Shown: positions 34,962 through 43,193 of the stretch, in pieces
How positions within the stretch are numbered: the first letter of the stretch is position 1
Layout: each line of letters begins with the position of its first letter
Assembly (NCBI RefSeq): GCF_000620625.1
Contig: NZ_JIAW01000017.1
Location: forward strand, 1 to 64,000
Length of the DNA: 64,000 bases
Direction: 5' to 3'
Source: Mycobacterium sp. URHB0044
GTDB taxonomy: Bacteria; Actinomycetota; Actinomycetes; Mycobacteriales; Mycobacteriaceae
Position numbers and translations under genes: made by a program
The notes under the pieces: generated by a model
What the model saw: the letters and a program-made list of their open reading frames with translations, nothing else
What the model was told of the DNA's origin: nothing
The model's database searches: none

Positions 34962-35744
34962 GTGAATTTGGCCTACGACGACCGCGGCTCAGGGGAGCCC
35001 GTCCTGTTCATCGCCGGCCGCGGGGGAGCCGGCCGGACCTGGCACCTGCACCAGGTCCCCGCCTTCCAGCGGGCCGGCTACCGCGTGATCACGTTCGACA
35101 ACCGCGGTGTCGGCGCCACCGAGAACGCACAGGGCTTCACCACCGATCAGATGGTCGGCGACACGGCGGCGCTGATCGAGAAGCTGCACACCGGGCCGGT
35201 CCGCGTGGTCGCGGCGTCGATGGGCTCGTTCATCGCCCAGGAGCTGATGTTCGCCCGCCCCGACCTGGTGTCCTCGGCGGTCCTGATGGCCACCCGTGGT
35301 CGCGAGGACCGCACCCGCGAATTCTTCCGGTCCGCGGAGTACGACTTCCAGAAGGCGGGCATTGAGCTGCCCCCGACGTACGACGCGAAATTGCGGCTGC
35401 TGGAGAGCTTCTCGCGCAAGACGCTCAACGACGACAACGCCGTCCGGGACTGGATCGACATGTTCACCATGTGGCCGTCGAAGCCGACGCCCGGACTGCG
35501 CAGCCAGACCAGGATCGCGCCGGAAGGCAACCGGCTGCTGGCCTACCGCAACATCACCGCGCCGACGTTGGTGATCGGCTTCAGCGACGACGTGGTGTTG
35601 CCGCCGCATCTGAGCCAGGAGGTCGCCGACGTCCTGCAAAACGGCCGCTACCTGGAGATACCCGACGCCGGGCACCTCGGCTTCATCGAGCGGCCTGACG
35701 CCGTGAACGCTGCGGCGCTGGAATTCTTCGCCGCGGGCGTGTGA
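34962..35744 (+). CDS. bpoC: Alpha/beta hydrolase BpoC, possible MenH-like function
   Basis: A 260-residue alpha/beta hydrolase. The nucleophile elbow is AASMGS (Ser about residue 87), with Ala in place of the first Gly of GxSxG; the acid is in IGFSDDVVLP and the His in DAGHLGF. It matches mycobacterial BpoC from NLAYDD onward. Annotated as a non-haem peroxidase, but its place between menC and menD is where other bacteria encode MenH (SHCHC synthase), so a menaquinone role is a reasonable inference. The start is GTG 34962, 19 bases after the palindromic repeat. Confidence 0.88.
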   Translation: MNLAYDDRGSGEPVLFIAGRGGAGRTWHLHQVPAFQRAGYRVITFDNRGVGATENAQGFTTDQMVGDTAALIEKLHTGPVRVVAASMGSFIAQELMFARPDLVSSAVLMATRGREDRTREFFRSAEYDFQKAGIELPPTYDAKLRLLESFSRKTLNDDNAVRDWIDMFTMWPSKPTPGLRSQTRIAPEGNRLLAYRNITAPTLVIGFSDDVVLPPHLSQEVADVLQNGRYLEIPDAGHLGFIERPDAVNAAALEFFAAGV

Positions 35745-35757
35745 CACGCTGTAAGTC

Positions 35758-37413
35758 ATGAACCCATCGACGACACAGGCGCGTGTCGTCGTCGACGAAC
35801 TCGTTCGCGGCGGCGTCCGCGACGTCGTGCTGTGCCCTGGTTCCCGTAACGCGCCGCTGGCATTCGCCCTGCACGACGCCGACCGCGACGGCCGGCTGCG
35901 GCTGCACGTCCGCATCGACGAGCGGACCGCCGGCTACCTGGCGATCGGATTGGCGGTCGCGGCGGGAGCACCCGTCTGCGTCGCCATGACGTCGGGCACC
36001 GCGGTGGCCAACCTCGGGCCCGCCGTCGTCGAGGCCAACTACGCTCGCGTGCCGCTGATCGTGCTCAGCGCCAACCGGCCCTATGAACTGCTCGGCACCG
36101 GCGCCAACCAGACGATGGAGCAGCTCGGCTACTTCGGCACCCAGGTGCGTGCCACCATCAGCCTCGGTCTCGCCGAGGGCGCGCACGAGGGGCTGGACGC
36201 CCTGAATGCCCAGTGGCGCTCGGCGACGTGCCGAGTCCTGGTGGCGGCCAAGGGTTCTCGCAGCGCGAATGCCGGTCCGGTGCAGTTCGACATCCCGTTG
36301 CGCGAGCCGCTGGTTCCCGACGCGGTGGAGCACGGTGACTACGCCCCCGCGGGCCGGCCCGACGGCAAGTCGTGGACCCACACGCCCCCGGTGACGTTCG
36401 ACCAGCCGGTGGACATCGACCTGACGCCGAACACCGTCGTCATCGCCGGCCACGGCGCAGGCGTGCAGGAGAACCTCGCGCTGCTGCCCACCGTCGCCGA
36501 ACCGACGGCCCCGCCCGCGGTGAATCCGCTGCACCCGCTGGCCCTGCCGAAGCTGCATCCCGAGCAGGTCATCATGCTCGGCCGCCCGACGCTGCACCGT
36601 CCGGTCTCGACGCTGCTGGCGGACCCCTCGGTGCCGGTGTTCGCGCTGACCACCGGCCCGCGCTGGCCCGACGTGTCCGGCAATTCGCAGGCCACCGGCA
36701 CCCGTGCGGTCACCTCCGGTACACCCGACCCAGGCTGGCTGCGCCGCTGCGCCGAGGCGAACGCCAATGCCGTCGAGGCGGTTCGCAGCCAACTCGAGGC
36801 GCACCCGCTGACGACGGGGCTGCACGTCGCCGCCGCCGTCAGCGCGGGCCTGCGCGACGGCGACCAGCTGGTGCTCGGTGCATCCAACCCGGTGCGCGAC
36901 GTGGCACTGGCCGGGCTCATCGACGCGCGGTCGAACGTCACGGTGCGCTCCAACCGCGGTGTCGCTGGCATCGATGGCACGGTGTCGACGGCCATCGGCG
37001 CGGCGCTGGCCCACGAGCGGACGGGCGACGGTGACCGCGTGCCCCGGACCGTCGCTCTCATCGGGGACCTGACGTTCGTGCACGACAGTTCGGGCCTGCT
37101 GATCGGGCCCACGGAGCCGACGCCGAAGAGCCTGACCATCGTGGTGTCCAACGACAACGGTGGCGGCATCTTCGAACTGCTGGAGCAGGGCGATCCCCGG
37201 TTCTCCGACGTGTCGTCCCGGATCTTCGGCACCCCGCACGACGTTGACGTCGGCGCGCTCTGCCGCGCGTATCACGTCGAGAGCCGCCAGGTCGAGGTCG
37301 ACGATCTCCCCGGTGTGCTGAACGAATCATTCGACGGCATGCGGGTCTTGGAGGTGAAGGCCGACCGCTCGTCGTTACGGGCGTTGCACGCGTCGATCAG
37401 GGCCGCGCTGTGA
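35758..37413 (+). CDS. menD: SEPHCHC synthase
   Basis: A 551-residue ThDP-dependent enzyme adding the succinyl semialdehyde unit to isochorismate, the first committed step of menaquinone synthesis. The N-terminal ThDP Glu region is VRIDERTAGYLAIG, the PYR-domain motif VLCPGSRNAPLAF is typical of MenD, and the ThDP/Mg motif begins GDLTFVHD near residue 437 with NDNGGGIFELLEQG following. The ATG at 35758 lies 13 bases after bpoC, and the stop overlaps the next gene by four bases. Confidence 0.95.
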   Translation: MNPSTTQARVVVDELVRGGVRDVVLCPGSRNAPLAFALHDADRDGRLRLHVRIDERTAGYLAIGLAVAAGAPVCVAMTSGTAVANLGPAVVEANYARVPLIVLSANRPYELLGTGANQTMEQLGYFGTQVRATISLGLAEGAHEGLDALNAQWRSATCRVLVAAKGSRSANAGPVQFDIPLREPLVPDAVEHGDYAPAGRPDGKSWTHTPPVTFDQPVDIDLTPNTVVIAGHGAGVQENLALLPTVAEPTAPPAVNPLHPLALPKLHPEQVIMLGRPTLHRPVSTLLADPSVPVFALTTGPRWPDVSGNSQATGTRAVTSGTPDPGWLRRCAEANANAVEAVRSQLEAHPLTTGLHVAAAVSAGLRDGDQLVLGASNPVRDVALAGLIDARSNVTVRSNRGVAGIDGTVSTAIGAALAHERTGDGDRVPRTVALIGDLTFVHDSSGLLIGPTEPTPKSLTIVVSNDNGGGIFELLEQGDPRFSDVSSRIFGTPHDVDVGALCRAYHVESRQVEVDDLPGVLNESFDGMRVLEVKADRSSLRALHASIRAAL

Positions 37414-37949
37414 TCGACGCGGTGACCGCACGTCTGAAGGCGTTGCGCGCCACTGTGATTCCGCATCTGTACGGCGACGCCGGTGAGACGCGCCCGCAGC
37501 GCATCATCCGCTGGACGCGCATCGGGGTCGTCATCGTGGCATGCCTGGTGACGTTGCAGTCGCTGCTGTTGGTGTTCGGCGCGTGGCGCAACGACCGTCA
37601 GATCGAGCGGCACATGGGCGTGGCCGCCGCCGAGGTGCTCGACGCAGGTCCGCGTCGCTCGACCATCGAGTTCGTCACCCCCGACCGCGTCACCTACCGG
37701 CCGGAGCTCGGCGTGCTGTATCCGTCCGAATTGGACACGGGCATGCGGATTTACGTGGAATACGACAAGAACAACCCCGACCTGGTGCGGGTGCAGGACC
37801 GCAACGCGTCGCTGGCGATCATTCCCGCCGGGTCAATTGCGGTGGTCGGCTGGTTGATCGCGGGCGCCGCCCTGATCGGCCTGGGTTACCTGCAGCGACG
37901 GCTGGACCGTCAGGACGCCATCACCTTGGCCAACCAGTCGTTGTCGTAG
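37410..37949 (+). CDS. DUF3592-like membrane protein (Rv0556)
   Basis: A 179-residue protein with TM helices near residues 39-59 and 140-160 enclosing an exported beta-rich domain (TIEFVTPDRVTYRPELGVLY). This is the DUF3592 pattern. The GTG start overlaps the menD stop (GTGA), so it is translationally coupled with menaquinone synthesis. Its role is unknown. Its last 40 bases overlap the 3' end of the convergent DsbA-like gene. Confidence 0.8.
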   Translation: MIDAVTARLKALRATVIPHLYGDAGETRPQRIIRWTRIGVVIVACLVTLQSLLLVFGAWRNDRQIERHMGVAAAEVLDAGPRRSTIEFVTPDRVTYRPELGVLYPSELDTGMRIYVEYDKNNPDLVRVQDRNASLAIIPAGSIAVVGWLIAGAALIGLGYLQRRLDRQDAITLANQSLS

Positions 37950-38602
37950 ACGTCCAGCTTCTCGGCCTTGTTCATGTCGTAAACCGTTGGCGTTCCACTG
38001 TCCACCGGGTCGATCTCGAACAGGTACTCGGAGTTCATGTCCTCCATGTCCTTGGTGTCGACGTCGGACGCGCCGCTCGCGATGCCGTCGACCTGGGCGC
38101 CGGGGATTCCGGCGGTGCGCGCCATGTCGGCCATCGCGGCCTCCGACGGCCCTTCGGTGCCGGGGTCCTGGTGTGCCCACAGTTCCTCGACGAACCTCTG
38201 GAACGCCCGCGCGGGCGTGGCGCCCGCATCCTCGGGACCTGCCGGCGCCGCGGCCGCGAACAACGCCTTCGCCACGCGTGCGGAGTAGCCGCCCTCCTTG
38301 AAGTCGAGGAACGTCATCGGGCGGTACGTCACCGCGAGTTGCCCGATCCCGATGTAGTAGGCGAGCTGATCCCCGAAGTCGGCCTGCAGGTCGGCGCAGT
38401 GCGTGCACTGCGGCTCGGTGTAGATCTCGAGCTGGATGGGTGCGTCCTTGTCGCCGGCCCGGATGCCGTATTGGTCCTCGGTGATGGCGGTGCGCGGTTG
38501 GTTGGCGCTGAGCTCCGCCGTGCCGGTGATCTGGCGGCTGCAGGCGGTCGAGAGCATCAGAAGGCTTGCCGCGAGCGCGAGAATGACCGGTGTCCGGCGC
38601 AT
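37910..38602 (-). CDS. DsbA-like thioredoxin-fold lipoprotein
   Basis: A 230-residue exported protein. A signal peptide ends in a lipobox (LSTAC, Cys about residue 21). The redox motif is EPQCTHC, close to the DsbA CxxC, followed by a helical insert and the cis-Pro region SGTPTVYDM. It probably forms or isomerises disulfides in envelope proteins. AAGGGA precedes the ATG at 38600-38602. The convergent overlap with the DUF3592 gene is 40 bases. Confidence 0.85.
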   Translation of the reverse strand: MRRTPVILALAASLLMLSTACSRQITGTAELSANQPRTAITEDQYGIRAGDKDAPIQLEIYTEPQCTHCADLQADFGDQLAYYIGIGQLAVTYRPMTFLDFKEGGYSARVAKALFAAAAPAGPEDAGATPARAFQRFVEELWAHQDPGTEGPSEAAMADMARTAGIPGAQVDGIASGASDVDTKDMEDMNSEYLFEIDPVDSGTPTVYDMNKAEKLDVYDNDWLAKVMAS

Positions 38603-38729
38603 CGGGGTGTCCCTTCGATTGGTTGAGCAGCCCCAGTATGCCGGGGGCCAATCCATTTCGGGGCGAGACTTTGCGTGTCGTATCCCTGCCCGCAACCTTG
38701 CCGACAGTCGCGGATGGCACGCTCTTGTC

Positions 38730-39857
38730 GTGCGCGTTGCAATCGTCGCAGAAAGCTTCCTCCCGAATGTCAACGGCGTCACCAACTCGGTGCTTCGGGT
38801 GATCGAGCATCTCCGTCGCACGGGTCACGAGGCGCTCGTCATCGCCCCGGACACACCGCGTGGCGAATCACCCGCCGACCGGCTGCACGACGGCATCCGC
38901 GTGCACCGGGTGCCGTCGCGGATGTTCCCCAAGGTCACCTCGTTGCCGCTCGGCGTGCCCCGGCCGCGGATGGTGGGCGTGCTGAGGGGATTCGACCCCG
39001 ACGTCGTGCATCTCGCGTCGCCTGCGCTGCTCGGCTACGGCGGCCTGCAGGCCGCCCGCTACCTCGACGTGCCGACGGTGGCGGTATTCCAAACCGACAT
39101 CGCGGGTTTCGCACAGAGCTATGGCGTCGGCGCGATGTCACGGGTCGCGTGGGCGTGGACGCGTCACCTGCACTCGCGGGCCGACCGGACGCTGGCGCCC
39201 TCGACGTCGGCGATGGAAAACCTGGTGGCGCATGGCATTCCGCGGGTGCACCACTGGGGCAGGGGTGTCGACGTCACCGGCTTCGTGCCCTCGGCGCGCG
39301 ACGATGCGCTGCGGGCGGTGTGGTCACCGGACGGCAAGCCGATCGTCGGCTTCGTCGGCCGCCTGGCACCCGAGAAGCACGTCGAACGACTCGCCGGTCT
39401 GGCCGCCCGCGGGGACGTCCAAGTGGTCGTCGTCGGCGACGGCATCGATCGTGGCGCGCTCGAAACCCGGATGCCCTCAGCGGTTTTCACCGGTGGCCTG
39501 TACGGCACCGAGTTGGCTACCGCCTACGCCAGCATGGACGTGTTCGTTCACCCCGGCGAACACGAGACGTTCTGCCAGGCCGTGCAGGAGGCGATGGCCT
39601 CGGGTCTGCCGGTCGTCGCCCCCGACGCCGGCGGACCGCGGGACCTGGTCGCCCCCATGCACACCGGCTTGCTGTTGCCGGTCGCCGACTTCGAGGCGCG
39701 ACTGCCCGACGCCGTCGATCACCTGATCGCCGAGCGGTCGCGCTACTCGGTGGCCGCGCGCCGCAGCGTGCTGAGCCGCACCTGGCCGGTGGTGTGCGAC
39801 CAGCTGCTGGGCCACTACGACGCCGTGCAGGGCGAGGGCCGCCGCAAGGCCGCCTAG
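38730..39857 (+). CDS. mgtA: GDP-mannose-dependent alpha-mannosyltransferase MgtA
   Basis: A 375-residue GT4 (GT-B) glycosyltransferase. N-terminal RVAIVAESFLPNVNGVTNSV, the mid-domain TDIAGFAQSYGVG, and the donor-site motif HPGEHETFCQAVQEAMASGL with its ExxxxxxxE spacing mark it as MgtA (Rv0557, formerly called PimB). It mannosylates a glucuronic-acid diacylglycerol to make a lipoglycan anchor at the inner membrane. The start is GTG 38730. Its TAG stop is shared, through CTAG, with the convergent SDR gene. Confidence 0.9.
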   Translation: MRVAIVAESFLPNVNGVTNSVLRVIEHLRRTGHEALVIAPDTPRGESPADRLHDGIRVHRVPSRMFPKVTSLPLGVPRPRMVGVLRGFDPDVVHLASPALLGYGGLQAARYLDVPTVAVFQTDIAGFAQSYGVGAMSRVAWAWTRHLHSRADRTLAPSTSAMENLVAHGIPRVHHWGRGVDVTGFVPSARDDALRAVWSPDGKPIVGFVGRLAPEKHVERLAGLAARGDVQVVVVGDGIDRGALETRMPSAVFTGGLYGTELATAYASMDVFVHPGEHETFCQAVQEAMASGLPVVAPDAGGPRDLVAPMHTGLLLPVADFEARLPDAVDHLIAERSRYSVAARRSVLSRTWPVVCDQLLGHYDAVQGEGRRKAA

Positions 39858-40687
39858 CCCTGGGCGAGCTCTGCCACCGGCTGCCACTCCTCCCACGTCT
39901 TGAGCCGGTTCTCGTAGTCGGCCTTGGCGAGCTGCAGCGGCAGCGCGCCGAAGAAGACGCGCAGCGGCGGCTTTTCGGCGTCGACGATCTTGAGCACCGC
40001 GGCGGCGGACGCCTTCGGGTCGCCGGGGGTTGCGGTCCGTTGGCTGCGGGCACGCTCGGCCGCCTCGCGCGCCTCCGCGTAGGCAGGCAGCGGCGTGGCG
40101 CGCTTGGCCGACGAGCCGGCCCAGTCGGTGGAGAATCCGCCGGGCTCGATCAGCGTCACGTGGATGCCGAACGATTCGACCTCCTGCGCCAACGCCTGGG
40201 AAAAGCCCTCGAGCGCCCACTTCGACGCGTGGTAGATGCCGACGTTCTGGAACGCCGTGATGCCGCCGATCGACGACACCTGGATGATGTGTCCGCTGCG
40301 CTGCTCGCGCAGGAACGGCAACGCGGCCTGCGTCACCCACAGCGCGCCGAAGACGTTCGTCTCGATCTGGTCGCGGGCCTCCTGCTCCGACAATTCCTCG
40401 ATGAAGCCGAACTGCCCGTAGCCGGCGTTGTTGACGACGACGTCGAGCCGGCCGAACTGGTCGTGCGCCTGCTTGACGGCGGCGAAGTCGGCCTCGCGGT
40501 CGTTGACGTCGAGCTTGATCGCCAGCAGCGCGTCGCCGTACTTGGCCACCAGGTCGTCGAGCGTCGCGGTGTCACGCGCGGTCGCCGCCACCCGGTCGCC
40601 CCGTTCAAGCGCCGCGATGGTCCACTCCCGGCCGAAGCCGCGCGAAGCACCGGTGATGAACCAGACCTTGTTCTTCTGCTCACTCAT
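39854..40687 (-). CDS. SDR-family oxidoreductase
   Basis: A 277-residue classical SDR. TGASRGFG is the cofactor motif, NNAGYGQFG the central one, and the catalytic residues lie in VSSIGG and YHASK. The C-terminal 80 residues (TDWAGSSAKRATPLP...) resemble the retinol-dehydrogenase-like SDRs of actinobacteria. It has no counterpart here in M. tuberculosis as I recall. Its stop uses the same CTAG as mgtA. Upstream it diverges from menG. Confidence 0.85.
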   Translation of the reverse strand: MSEQKNKVWFITGASRGFGREWTIAALERGDRVAATARDTATLDDLVAKYGDALLAIKLDVNDREADFAAVKQAHDQFGRLDVVVNNAGYGQFGFIEELSEQEARDQIETNVFGALWVTQAALPFLREQRSGHIIQVSSIGGITAFQNVGIYHASKWALEGFSQALAQEVESFGIHVTLIEPGGFSTDWAGSSAKRATPLPAYAEAREAAERARSQRTATPGDPKASAAAVLKIVDAEKPPLRVFFGALPLQLAKADYENRLKTWEEWQPVAELAQG

Positions 40688-40770
40688 GTGTTCATTCCCT
40701 TCCCTCGCTGGTCACCGGTTTTCAAGTTCGGGGATGGGGCTCGCATTCCCATCTGCCCCAGATTCACAGG

Positions 40771-40776
40771 TAGCGT
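40771..40776 (+). promoter_or_regulatory. -10 element of probable leaderless menG promoter
   Basis: TAGCGT fits TANNNT and lies eight bases before the GTG of menG; no ribosome site is present. Confidence 0.45.
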
Positions 40777-40784
40777 CTGCGAGC

Positions 40785-41477
40785 GTGAGCCGCGCGACGC
40801 TGGAGAAGGACCCGCACGAGGTCGCCTCGATGTTCGATGCCGTCGCGCGCCGCTACGACCTCACCAACACGGTGTTGTCGCTGGGTCAGGACCGGTTGTG
40901 GCGGCGGGCGACGCGCTCGGCGTTGCAGATCGGGCCCGGCGACAAGGTGCTCGACCTGGCTGCGGGGACGGCGGTGTCGACGGTGGAGTTGGCAGCGTCG
41001 GGCGCCTGGTGTGTGGCGTGCGACTTCTCGGTCGGGATGCTGTCGGCCGGAGCTTCCCGCGCCGTGCCCAAGGTGGCGGGCGACGCGACGCGCTTGCCGT
41101 TCGCCGACGAGACGTTCGACGCGGTGACCATCAGCTTCGGCCTGCGCAACGTCGTCGACCACGAGGCGGGTCTGCGGGAGATGGCGCGGGTGACGCGACC
41201 CGGCGGCCGGCTGGTGGTGTGCGAGTTCTCCACGCCGACGAACGGCTTGTTCTCCACCGTCTACAAGGAGTACCTGATGCAGGCGCTGCCGCGGATCGCC
41301 ACCGCGGTGTCGTCGAATCCGGACGCCTACGTGTACCTCGCCGAGTCGATTCGGGCGTGGCCCGAGCAAGCTCAACTGGCGCAACGCATTTCGGCCGCCG
41401 GTTGGTCGGCGGTGCGGTGGCGCAACCTCACCGGCGGCATCGTCGCCCTGCACGCGGCGAGCAAACCCGTCGACTGA
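40785..41477 (+). CDS. menG: Demethylmenaquinone methyltransferase
   Basis: A 230-residue UbiE/MenG-type SAM methyltransferase, the step after tail attachment. SAM motif I is VLDLAAGTAVSTVELA near residue 52; the family signature SFGLRNVVDHEAGLREMARV and VCEFSTPTNGLF are present. The N-terminus MFDAVARRYDLTNTVLSLGQ is diagnostic. GTG 40785 is chosen because the conserved region begins right after it. It corresponds to Rv0558. Confidence 0.93.
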   Translation: MSRATLEKDPHEVASMFDAVARRYDLTNTVLSLGQDRLWRRATRSALQIGPGDKVLDLAAGTAVSTVELAASGAWCVACDFSVGMLSAGASRAVPKVAGDATRLPFADETFDAVTISFGLRNVVDHEAGLREMARVTRPGGRLVVCEFSTPTNGLFSTVYKEYLMQALPRIATAVSSNPDAYVYLAESIRAWPEQAQLAQRISAAGWSAVRWRNLTGGIVALHAASKPVD

Positions 41478-41511
41478 GCTCTCGACCGGCGCAGCGCGAT
41501 ATGCTGCGGCG

Positions 41512-41958
41512 ATGCCCACCTTCTGGCGCTACGTCCGGATTCAGCTGTTCGTGTTCGTGTGCGGCATCGTCGGGCCCATCTTCTTGGTTCTCTACTTCGC
41601 GGTGGAACCGAATGCGGACATGAAGTGGGCCTATTGGGCGGGGCTCTTCATCACCGCGGCCGACGTGCTCATCGCGTTGGCGATCACCAGCTCGACCGAC
41701 AAGGCACCGGCCGTCGGCAAGCGCAGGCCCAGCGGCGGCGGCGACCAAAGCTCCTCATCGTCGAGCAGCTCCGACCCGTTCTGGTCCAACAGCGCCGGAT
41801 TCACCTCGACCGACTCCGGTTCGTCGTGGACCGATTCTGGCTCGTCGTCGAATGACTACTCATCCGGTGATTCCTGGTCGTCGAGTGACTCCGGCTCGTC
41901 CAGTGATTCCGGCTCGTCGTCGAGCGACTCCGGCTCGTCCTCGTCGAGCAGCGACTAG
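41512..41958 (+). CDS. Two-TM protein with Ser/Asp-rich low-complexity tail
   Basis: A 148-residue protein. Two TM helices (about 9-30 and 39-60) are followed by a linker GKRRPSGGGDQ and a 70-residue tail built of S, D and G in repeats such as SSSDSGSSSDSG, with a few aromatic residues (FWSNSAG, SWTDSG). The tail resembles TM-anchored disordered segments or phosphorylation sites; function unknown. Rv0559c and Rv0560c, which follow menG in M. tuberculosis, are missing here. Its stop shares CTAG with menJ. Confidence 0.75.
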   Translation: MPTFWRYVRIQLFVFVCGIVGPIFLVLYFAVEPNADMKWAYWAGLFITAADVLIALAITSSTDKAPAVGKRRPSGGGDQSSSSSSSSDPFWSNSAGFTSTDSGSSWTDSGSSSNDYSSGDSWSSSDSGSSSDSGSSSSDSGSSSSSSD

Positions 41959-43172
41959 CTGAACGGTGGCCGGCGATCCAACCGCCGCGACGCCAGCCCC
42001 GCCGACCGCCAGACGCGCGCGATCCAGTCGTGGTCCTCGTCGGTGACGAGGTTGCCCATCACGCGGACGGCGATGCCCATCAAGAACTCCGAGCGCATAG
42101 CGACCGGTCCGGTGGCCGGCAGGAACCGGGGGATGGTGAGCAACAGTGCAAGTCGACGTGCGACGGAGAAGCCGCGGGCGTAGTGGCGGCGTAGTTCTTC
42201 CGGCCACGCCTGCGAGACGTCGCCCGTGCCGAGCAATTCGGCGGCCAGTCGGCCCGTCTCGAGCCCGTAGTCGATGCCCTCGCCGTTGAGCGGGTTCACG
42301 CATGCCGCGGCGTCGCCGATCAGCATCCAGTTCGGCCCGGCGACGCCAGACACCGCGCCGCCCATCGGCAGCAGCGCCGACAGACCGGCCCGCGGCTCCC
42401 CGGCGAATCCCCACTCGTCGCGGTGCAGGTCGGCGTAATACGCCATGAGCGGGCGCAGCGCAGCGTCGGCGGGCCGTTTCGCCGTTGCGAGCGCACCGAC
42501 GCCAATGTTGGCCTCGCCGTTGCCAAGTGGGAAGATCCAGCCGTAGCCGGGCAGCACCTCGCCTGCGGGGGAGCGCAGCTCCAGGTGCGACGTGATCCAC
42601 GGCTCGTCGCTGCGCGGGGTGGCGACGTAGCCGCGGATCGCGACGCCGTACACCGTCTCCTGATGCCACGTCCTACCGAGCGCGCGGCCCAGCGTGGAAC
42701 GGGCGCCGTCGGCGACGATCAGGTCGGTGCAGCCGATCTCGCCGCCGTCGTCCAGCGTCACCGATAGTACCCGGCCCGACGAATCATGCTGGACGCCAAC
42801 CGCTTTGACGCCGAGTAGCATCTTGGCGCCGTCGTCCGCTGCCACCGAACGGATCCGGTCGTCGAGCTCCGTGCGCGGTACGGCGCTACTCGTCGGCGGG
42901 AATGACGGCCCCGGCCAAGGGATCTCCACGTCGGCGCCGAAGCCCGACATCCGCAGACCGTGGTGGCGGATCCGCCCGTCCAGCCACGGGCCGAGCCCCA
43001 ACAGCTCCAGCTCTGCGACAGCCCGCGGCGTCAGCCCGTCACCGCAGGCCTTGTCGCGCGGGAATTGAGCGGAGTCGATCACCAGCACGTCGCGCCCGCT
43101 GCGTGCGGCCCAGGCGGCGGCGGCCGAACCCGCGGGTCCGGCACCGATCACCACCACGTCGGACCGCTTCAC
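41955..43172 (-). CDS. menJ: Menaquinone beta-isoprenyl reductase MenJ
   Basis: A 405-residue flavoprotein of the geranylgeranyl-reductase family, saturating one isoprene of the menaquinone tail. The dinucleotide motif is VVVIGAGPAGSAAAAWAA, then FPRDKACGDGLTPRAV and, near the C-terminus, LIGDAAACVNPLNGEGIDYG, all characteristic of Rv0561c. The GTG at 43170-43172 (VKRSDVVVIG) has CATACT seven bases upstream and no ribosome site, so it is probably leaderless. Only 21 bases separate it from the divergent grcC start. It adjoins menG and grcC in one quinone block. Confidence 0.92.
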   Translation of the reverse strand: MKRSDVVVIGAGPAGSAAAAWAARSGRDVLVIDSAQFPRDKACGDGLTPRAVAELELLGLGPWLDGRIRHHGLRMSGFGADVEIPWPGPSFPPTSSAVPRTELDDRIRSVAADDGAKMLLGVKAVGVQHDSSGRVLSVTLDDGGEIGCTDLIVADGARSTLGRALGRTWHQETVYGVAIRGYVATPRSDEPWITSHLELRSPAGEVLPGYGWIFPLGNGEANIGVGALATAKRPADAALRPLMAYYADLHRDEWGFAGEPRAGLSALLPMGGAVSGVAGPNWMLIGDAAACVNPLNGEGIDYGLETGRLAAELLGTGDVSQAWPEELRRHYARGFSVARRLALLLTIPRFLPATGPVAMRSEFLMGIAVRVMGNLVTDEDHDWIARVWRSAGLASRRLDRRPPFS

Positions 43173-43193
43173 AGTTCCCAGTATGTTGGACAC
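43173..43193. promoter_or_regulatory. Overlapping divergent leaderless promoters of menJ and grcC
   Basis: TATGTT (43182-43187, plus strand) ends six bases before the grcC ATG; CATACT (minus strand, 43185-43180) ends seven bases before the menJ GTG. The two -10 elements overlap by four bases, and both -35 regions would lie inside the opposite gene. Confidence 0.5.

Noticed and set aside
38675..41623. A 982-codon plus-strand open frame
   Set aside because: It crosses mgtA, SDR and menG in other frames, is Arg/Gly/Pro-rich and has no domain; a GC-bias shadow.
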